A stretch of 64,000 nt of DNA from Paenibacillus thiaminolyticus. GTDB lineage: Bacteria; Bacillota; Bacilli; Paenibacillales; Paenibacillaceae. The stretch is taken from contig NZ_CP041405.1 of the NCBI RefSeq assembly GCF_007066085.1, positions 372,001 through 436,000 on the forward strand. Direction: 5' to 3'. This document shows, one piece after another, positions 60,620 to 64,000 of the stretch. The position numbers and the translations under genes are program-made. Numbering within the stretch: the stretch's first letter is position 1; each line of letters starts with the position of its first letter. The notes beneath the pieces were generated by a model. That model searched no databases and had not been told where the DNA came from. It saw nothing but the letters and a program-made list of their open reading frames with translations.

Positions 60620-61267
60620 ATGCTCCCGAAGAAAATGCTGCTGCTCCCCCTCGTTTTTCTCACTTTGCTGCTCCTGTCCGGCTACCGCGCTGAAGCTGGC
60701 CACTTGCCTGAAGCTGAGAACCCATCGCTCGTTGAGGCACTCCGGAACGGCGGCTATATCCTGTATATGCGGCATGGCGAAGCGACGATCGGCCTAGATT
60801 TACCGCATGTGATCTTTGACGACTGCGGAACGCAAAGAAATCTGAGCGGGCTTGGCAAAAGGCAGGCTCAGGCGATCGGCCAGATCATGAACAAATTAAA
60901 CATACCGATTCAATATCCCGTATGGGCGAGTCCTTATTGCCGCACTCGGGACACGGCCCGGATTGCATTCGGCAACCAGAACGTTAAAGTGGTCCCCCTT
61001 CTCGCTGACATTGTAAAAGTGAGCAATCAAAGCGTGCCGGCCGAAGAAAAGCAAAACATTGTTGCAAACTTTACAAGAATGCTGGAAACCGCCCCTGCTC
61101 GCGGTTTGAATCAAATCATCATCGGACACAGTTTGCCTGCCGGAACGGCGATTGGCGAGATTCCGTATATGGGTACCGCCGTAATCAAACCCAAAGGGCA
61201 GGGGAATGGTTATGAAGTTATACGAATAATCAGCTTGGAACAGTTCATGAAAGCCGCCTACAGATAG
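60620..61267 (+). CDS. Secreted histidine phosphatase family protein
   Basis: 215 residues with an N-terminal signal (MLLLPLVFLTLLLLSGYRAE). Catalytic elements are YMRHGEA (phospho-His) and IGHSLPAG (second His), with an Arg in SPYCRTRDTARIAFG. The substrate of these extracellular members is unknown. AAAGGAAG precedes the ATG. It follows the kinase by 79 bp and may be co-transcribed. Confidence 0.88.
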   Translation: MLPKKMLLLPLVFLTLLLLSGYRAEAGHLPEAENPSLVEALRNGGYILYMRHGEATIGLDLPHVIFDDCGTQRNLSGLGKRQAQAIGQIMNKLNIPIQYPVWASPYCRTRDTARIAFGNQNVKVVPLLADIVKVSNQSVPAEEKQNIVANFTRMLETAPARGLNQIIIGHSLPAGTAIGEIPYMGTAVIKPKGQGNGYEVIRIISLEQFMKAAYR

Positions 61268-61292
61268 TTTATCTGCAGGCGGCCTCTTTCGT
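61254..61292 (+). terminator. Bidirectional terminator between phosphatase and YheC/D gene
   Basis: GCCGCCTACAGATA-GTT-TATCTGCAGGCGGC followed by CTCTTTC; the 5' arm lies in the last codons of the phosphatase gene. Confidence 0.85.
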
Positions 61293-61307
61293 TGTCTCCT
61301 TCACGGC

Positions 61308-62051
61308 TTACTTGAAGCGGCCATACGCTTGGGCATAACGCCGAATCCGGCGATAGGCGGAAGGATTAAATGTCCGATAAACATATATGGCTGGGGTTGT
61401 GTTCACTTCCAGGATCCAGGGCCGCATGTTTTTATCGAGTGCGATATCGAGTCCAAGCTGTTTTATACCCTTATATTTTTTACTTAATCGCTTGCCTGCC
61501 GATAATCCCATTTGGTTCAATTTGCGGCGCAGCTTGCGGATGGCGGCCTTATTCTTATGAGGACGGAGCAGGGTAGACAGCGATTCCATAGCCCCGCCAT
61601 TGCTGACATTCGTAACAATCTTATTGGCGGCTGCCTTGCGCCCGAGGATGGACATGGCTTCCCATTTATTGTTCGGATTTTTTTGAACCAATACCCGGAG
61701 ATCGAATTTTCTCCCGCGGTGGCTCATCATGTGAATGCCCTTCTGCACCAAATACTTCCGCTTCCCAATTCTGGACTTGATGCTGGAGTGCAATTGTTTC
61801 ACGGAAGGGAACACTTTGGTTGAAACTCCTTCTCTCAGCTCATACTCTCCTTTGGAGCGCCTTTTCGCGCGCATGACTCCTTTCCCGTGAGTACCTTTGT
61901 CCGGCTTCACATACACCATGTTGTAGCGGTTGAGCATATCCGTTAAGCTGCTGGAATTGTATACGGCGGTCTTGGGGATGTAACGCTTCAACGAAGAGTT
62001 TTGCAGCACGCGCGTCTTTTTCCATTTGCTAAATACATGTTGAGCAGGCAA
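61308..62051 (-). CDS. YheC/YheD family spore-coat-associated ATP-grasp protein
   Basis: About 247 residues. ATP-grasp signature pieces are VYVKPDKGTHGKGVMRAKRR, YLVQKGIHMMSHRGRKFDLR and GLDIALDKNMRPWILEVNTT. Homologues in Bacillus are endospore-associated. The start is uncertain: TTG 62051 has AAAGGGTG 4 nt upstream, while the frame stays open to a TTG at 62072. No ATG is in frame near the N-terminus. Confidence 0.85.
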   Translation of the reverse strand: MPAQHVFSKWKKTRVLQNSSLKRYIPKTAVYNSSSLTDMLNRYNMVYVKPDKGTHGKGVMRAKRRSKGEYELREGVSTKVFPSVKQLHSSIKSRIGKRKYLVQKGIHMMSHRGRKFDLRVLVQKNPNNKWEAMSILGRKAAANKIVTNVSNGGAMESLSTLLRPHKNKAAIRKLRRKLNQMGLSAGKRLSKKYKGIKQLGLDIALDKNMRPWILEVNTTPAIYVYRTFNPSAYRRIRRYAQAYGRFK

Positions 62052-62072
62052 ACAAGCATCACCCTTTTCCAA

Positions 62073-62209
62073 TAAATTGATTGTATCTGGTTGAGAGTTC
62101 TACAGGGACTAGGATTCGATTATGTGCTATCAATGTATGACGGTGTGCCCGATTCGGAGTGGACAACAACCTATTGGGACGGAAATGGCGGCGGAACGGC
62201 ACCAAGTTG
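62073..62209 (+). pseudogene. Unidentified C-terminal gene fragment
   Basis: An open frame without a start reads LRVLQGLGFDYVLSMYDGVP then TTYWDGNGGGTAPS and a stop at 62207-62209. It looks like the tail of a real protein but I do not recognise it. Confidence 0.35.
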
Positions 62210-62375
62210 ATTTTTAGAAGATGTTAGAGCAGCGGGCGATTACATTGAAGCAACACTATCCGGAAGATATTCTCTATTATATCCGTCCTATGGAGGGGCA
62301 GGATTATATATCAGCAGCGACCGCACACAAGAGGATGATGCTAATCGATAAAATCTGTCCCGGCTTTACGGATGA

Positions 62376-62891
62376 GAAGAAATTCCGTTATGCACCAATG
62401 CGAATATTTTGGTAGCCGATGCGTCCTATGATGTTTCCATATTCGAGGTGGCCAGCTTCTCATCAACCCAAAAAAGAATTGCGGTGCGGAAACCCGTTGG
62501 CGGTCTGATCGCAGCTACCAATCATTATGTGAGCCATGAAATGAAAGAATTCGATGAACATCATTTCTGGAATTCCGAAATACGTTATTCATCCGTCTGG
62601 AATTCCTTATTGCGGGAAGCGCCCTATATGAATGATGAAAAGGTAAAGAACTTGCTGTCCACTCCGTATCCGTATGGTCCATGCTGTCACTTTTATGCAA
62701 GCGGGATGGGGACGTTAAGAAGTATGGTCTTTAATATTACGGAAAAGAAGCTGCAGGTTAGCTTTGGTCCGCCGGATATGAATCCATGGCACTCCATTGA
62801 TTTTGATGCTCCAGTCGGGCTTGATGAAATTGTATGCCGATACGATAATGTAAATATCAGCAATCCGGAACAATTTTGGAGAGAGCTGTGA
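62376..62891 (+). pseudogene. C-terminal fragment of a C45-type (acyl-CoA:6-APA acyltransferase-like) hydrolase
   Basis: The open frame reads NANILVADASYDVSIFEVAS, KRIAVRKPVGGLIAATNHYV, and YASGMGTLRSMVFNITEKKL-LQVSFGPP, which fit the second half of the NTN-hydrolase fold of C45-like proteins. The N-terminal nucleophile Cys part is absent, and a stop lies at 62373. A separate frame at 62221-62415 (MLEQRAITLKQHYPEDILYY) precedes it; I do not recognise that piece. Confidence 0.6.
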
Positions 62892-63136
62892 ATCTAAAAT
62901 GACAGTGAAGTCGTGATATACCGCATGATCGGCAGTACCAAAAAGCTGGCTCAGGCGGCAAAAAAGGAGCCATCCCCCGTAAAAGGAACAGCTTAAGCGC
63001 TTAGTGGAACTGACAGGCGAGGCGTAACCCGCCTCAATTGCCGTGTGCTCCCAAAACGGAATGAAGAGAAGAGGGGATTATGCGAATGATTAAGCGATGC
63101 GAATGGGTAAAGGGATTGTTCGCAGAAAGATGTTTG

Positions 63137-63171
63137 GCGGGATTGCGTGATAACGCAGTTCCGCTTTTTTG
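63137..63171 (+). terminator. Terminator before the germination operon
   Basis: GCGGGATTGCGT-GAT-AACGCAGTTCCGC followed by TTTTTTG. The rest of 62892-63267 shows no gene I can support. Confidence 0.8.
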
Positions 63172-63267
63172 TTTTCCTTTGCACCTTCTTTCCTGGAACA
63201 GGGATATTTGAACAAATATAGGGGGATTCTACAGTGTAGCTATCATACGTGATAAGGAGGCAGGGCT

Positions 63268-64000
63268 GTGGGCTTGCTGCATAAGATTTTCAACAATAAT
63301 CAGCGAAAGAGCAAACCAAGGTCAAAAAAGTCTGTATTAGCTCCCCAACCGGTATTCCCGAACGTTCAGGAGAACATTCATTATTTAAGAGAAGCCCTGT
63401 TTCATACGGACGATCTCGTGCGCCAAAAGGTTTCCGTCCCAGGACACACGAGCGAGTTTCTCTTTCTGCACACGATGTGCGACCAGAACAAAATCCGCGA
63501 GGAAATCATAAAACCCATTTCTCAAAATAAAGACGAAGATCTAGAAGACATAATACTCGCGATGCGTGCCAATAAACATGATGATCTTGAGAAAGTGATT
63601 GATTTACTGGTGAAAGGAAATGCCGTGCTTTTTATCGAGGGGAAGAGAGAATGCTTTGTCATCGAGGTGAAAGCGGAGCATAATCGAAACGTCACCGAAC
63701 CGAACAATGAGAAAATCGTGGAGGGTTCCCATGAAGGTTTCGTGGAGAATATCAGCATCAATCTCCAACTCGTTCGGAAACATATCGAAAATCGAAATTT
63801 GGTAGTGAGGCGCTATAGACTCGGGAATGACACCAAAATCGAGGCGGTCATCGTTTATTTGCAAAATCTGGCCAATCCCGGCCTCGTTGAAGAAGTCGAT
63901 CGGAGAATCCAAAATATCGATGCCGATAATATCACCGCTTCCGAATTTATCGAAGAATATATTGAAGATGCCCCTTTTTCGCCGTTTCCGCAGCTGCTGC
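63268..64000 (+). CDS. GerA-type spore germination protein, A subunit (3' end outside window)
   Basis: The open frame runs off the window. GTG start with AAGGAGG 7 nt upstream. After a basic N-terminus (NNNQRKSKPRSKKS), the soluble domain of GerAA/GerKA proteins is clear: REALFHTDDLVRQKV, GNAVLFIEGKRECFVIEVK, EGSHEGFVENISINLQLVRK and VVRRYRLGNDTKIEAVIVYL. It is the A subunit of a germinant receptor in the spore inner membrane. The B and C subunit genes should follow. A palindrome CTACA-G-TGTAG (63230-63240) is just upstream. Confidence 0.93.
   Translation, partial: MGLLHKIFNNNQRKSKPRSKKSVLAPQPVFPNVQENIHYLREALFHTDDLVRQKVSVPGHTSEFLFLHTMCDQNKIREEIIKPISQNKDEDLEDIILAMRANKHDDLEKVIDLLVKGNAVLFIEGKRECFVIEVKAEHNRNVTEPNNEKIVEGSHEGFVENISINLQLVRKHIENRNLVVRRYRLGNDTKIEAVIVYLQNLANPGLVEEVDRRIQNIDADNITASEFIEEYIEDAPFSPFPQLL

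Overview
The window looks like chromosomal DNA of an endospore-forming Gram-positive of the Paenibacillaceae, most likely Paenibacillus. Reasons: strong AAGGAGG-type ribosome binding sites, frequent TTG and GTG starts, a small acid-soluble spore protein (sspH), a GerA-type germinant receptor subunit, a YheC/D-type spore protein, a T-box leader, khtT-khtU, bacitracin-type bcrABC and Yko-type genes. The genus is inferred from gene content; no rRNA or tRNA gene was seen.

Layout. 1-3.3 kb: a sugar-type ABC importer (two permeases and a lipoprotein binding protein). 3.3-10 kb: VOC protein, a 5'-truncated murE remnant, sspH, a cation diffusion facilitator, the K+/H+ antiporter pair khtT-khtU and a DrrAB-like ABC exporter with a palindromic operator. 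10-16 kb: an RNA-ligase operon (rtcB and a P-loop kinase) behind a small ORF and two tandem terminators, a CWC-type Cys-rich protein, a T-box-controlled glutaminyl-tRNA synthetase, and a FusB/FusC-family EF-G-binding protein behind what looks like a complete translational attenuator. 16-22 kb: speD, then a Crp/Fnr-type box in front of two large Fe-S genes related to 2-hydroxyacyl-CoA dehydratase and its activator. 22-23 kb: an intergenic tract of dispersed repeats whose relatives recur at 47.2 and 51.8 kb.

23-30 kb: a MarR regulon with two matching operators, then a bacitracin-type module (response regulator, intramembrane-type kinase, BcrA, BcrB, BcrC) with 11-bp-spaced regulator repeats before bcrA. 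30.1-37.7 kb: a tightly overlapping, GC-rich seven-gene operon (ketosynthase III, ATP-grasp ligase, extended SDR, MBL hydrolase, PaaK-like adenylating enzyme, GNAT/BioF2-like acyltransferase, classical SDR). It resembles a pathway for an unknown acyl-derived small molecule and is the best candidate here for an undescribed system. 38-46.6 kb: a stalk-type secreted protein, a transporter with divergent XRE-cupin regulator, DUF1259, a GMC oxidoreductase remnant, an alpha/beta hydrolase with DUF2785, and ykoP/ykoQ/ykoN homologues.

46.6-64 kb: a decaying zone with fragments of a response regulator, two solute-binding proteins, an ECF sigma factor, a CPBP protease, a membrane protein and a C45-type protein. 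Intact genes lie between them: an EamA transporter with divergent MocR regulator, a Bcr/CflA-type MFS pump, a ROK-controlled MFS/TIM-barrel sugar locus with a 12-1-12 palindrome, a Met/His-rich secreted peptide beside a two-component system that may sense metal, a secreted histidine phosphatase, a YheC/D protein, and a gerA-type gene running off the end.
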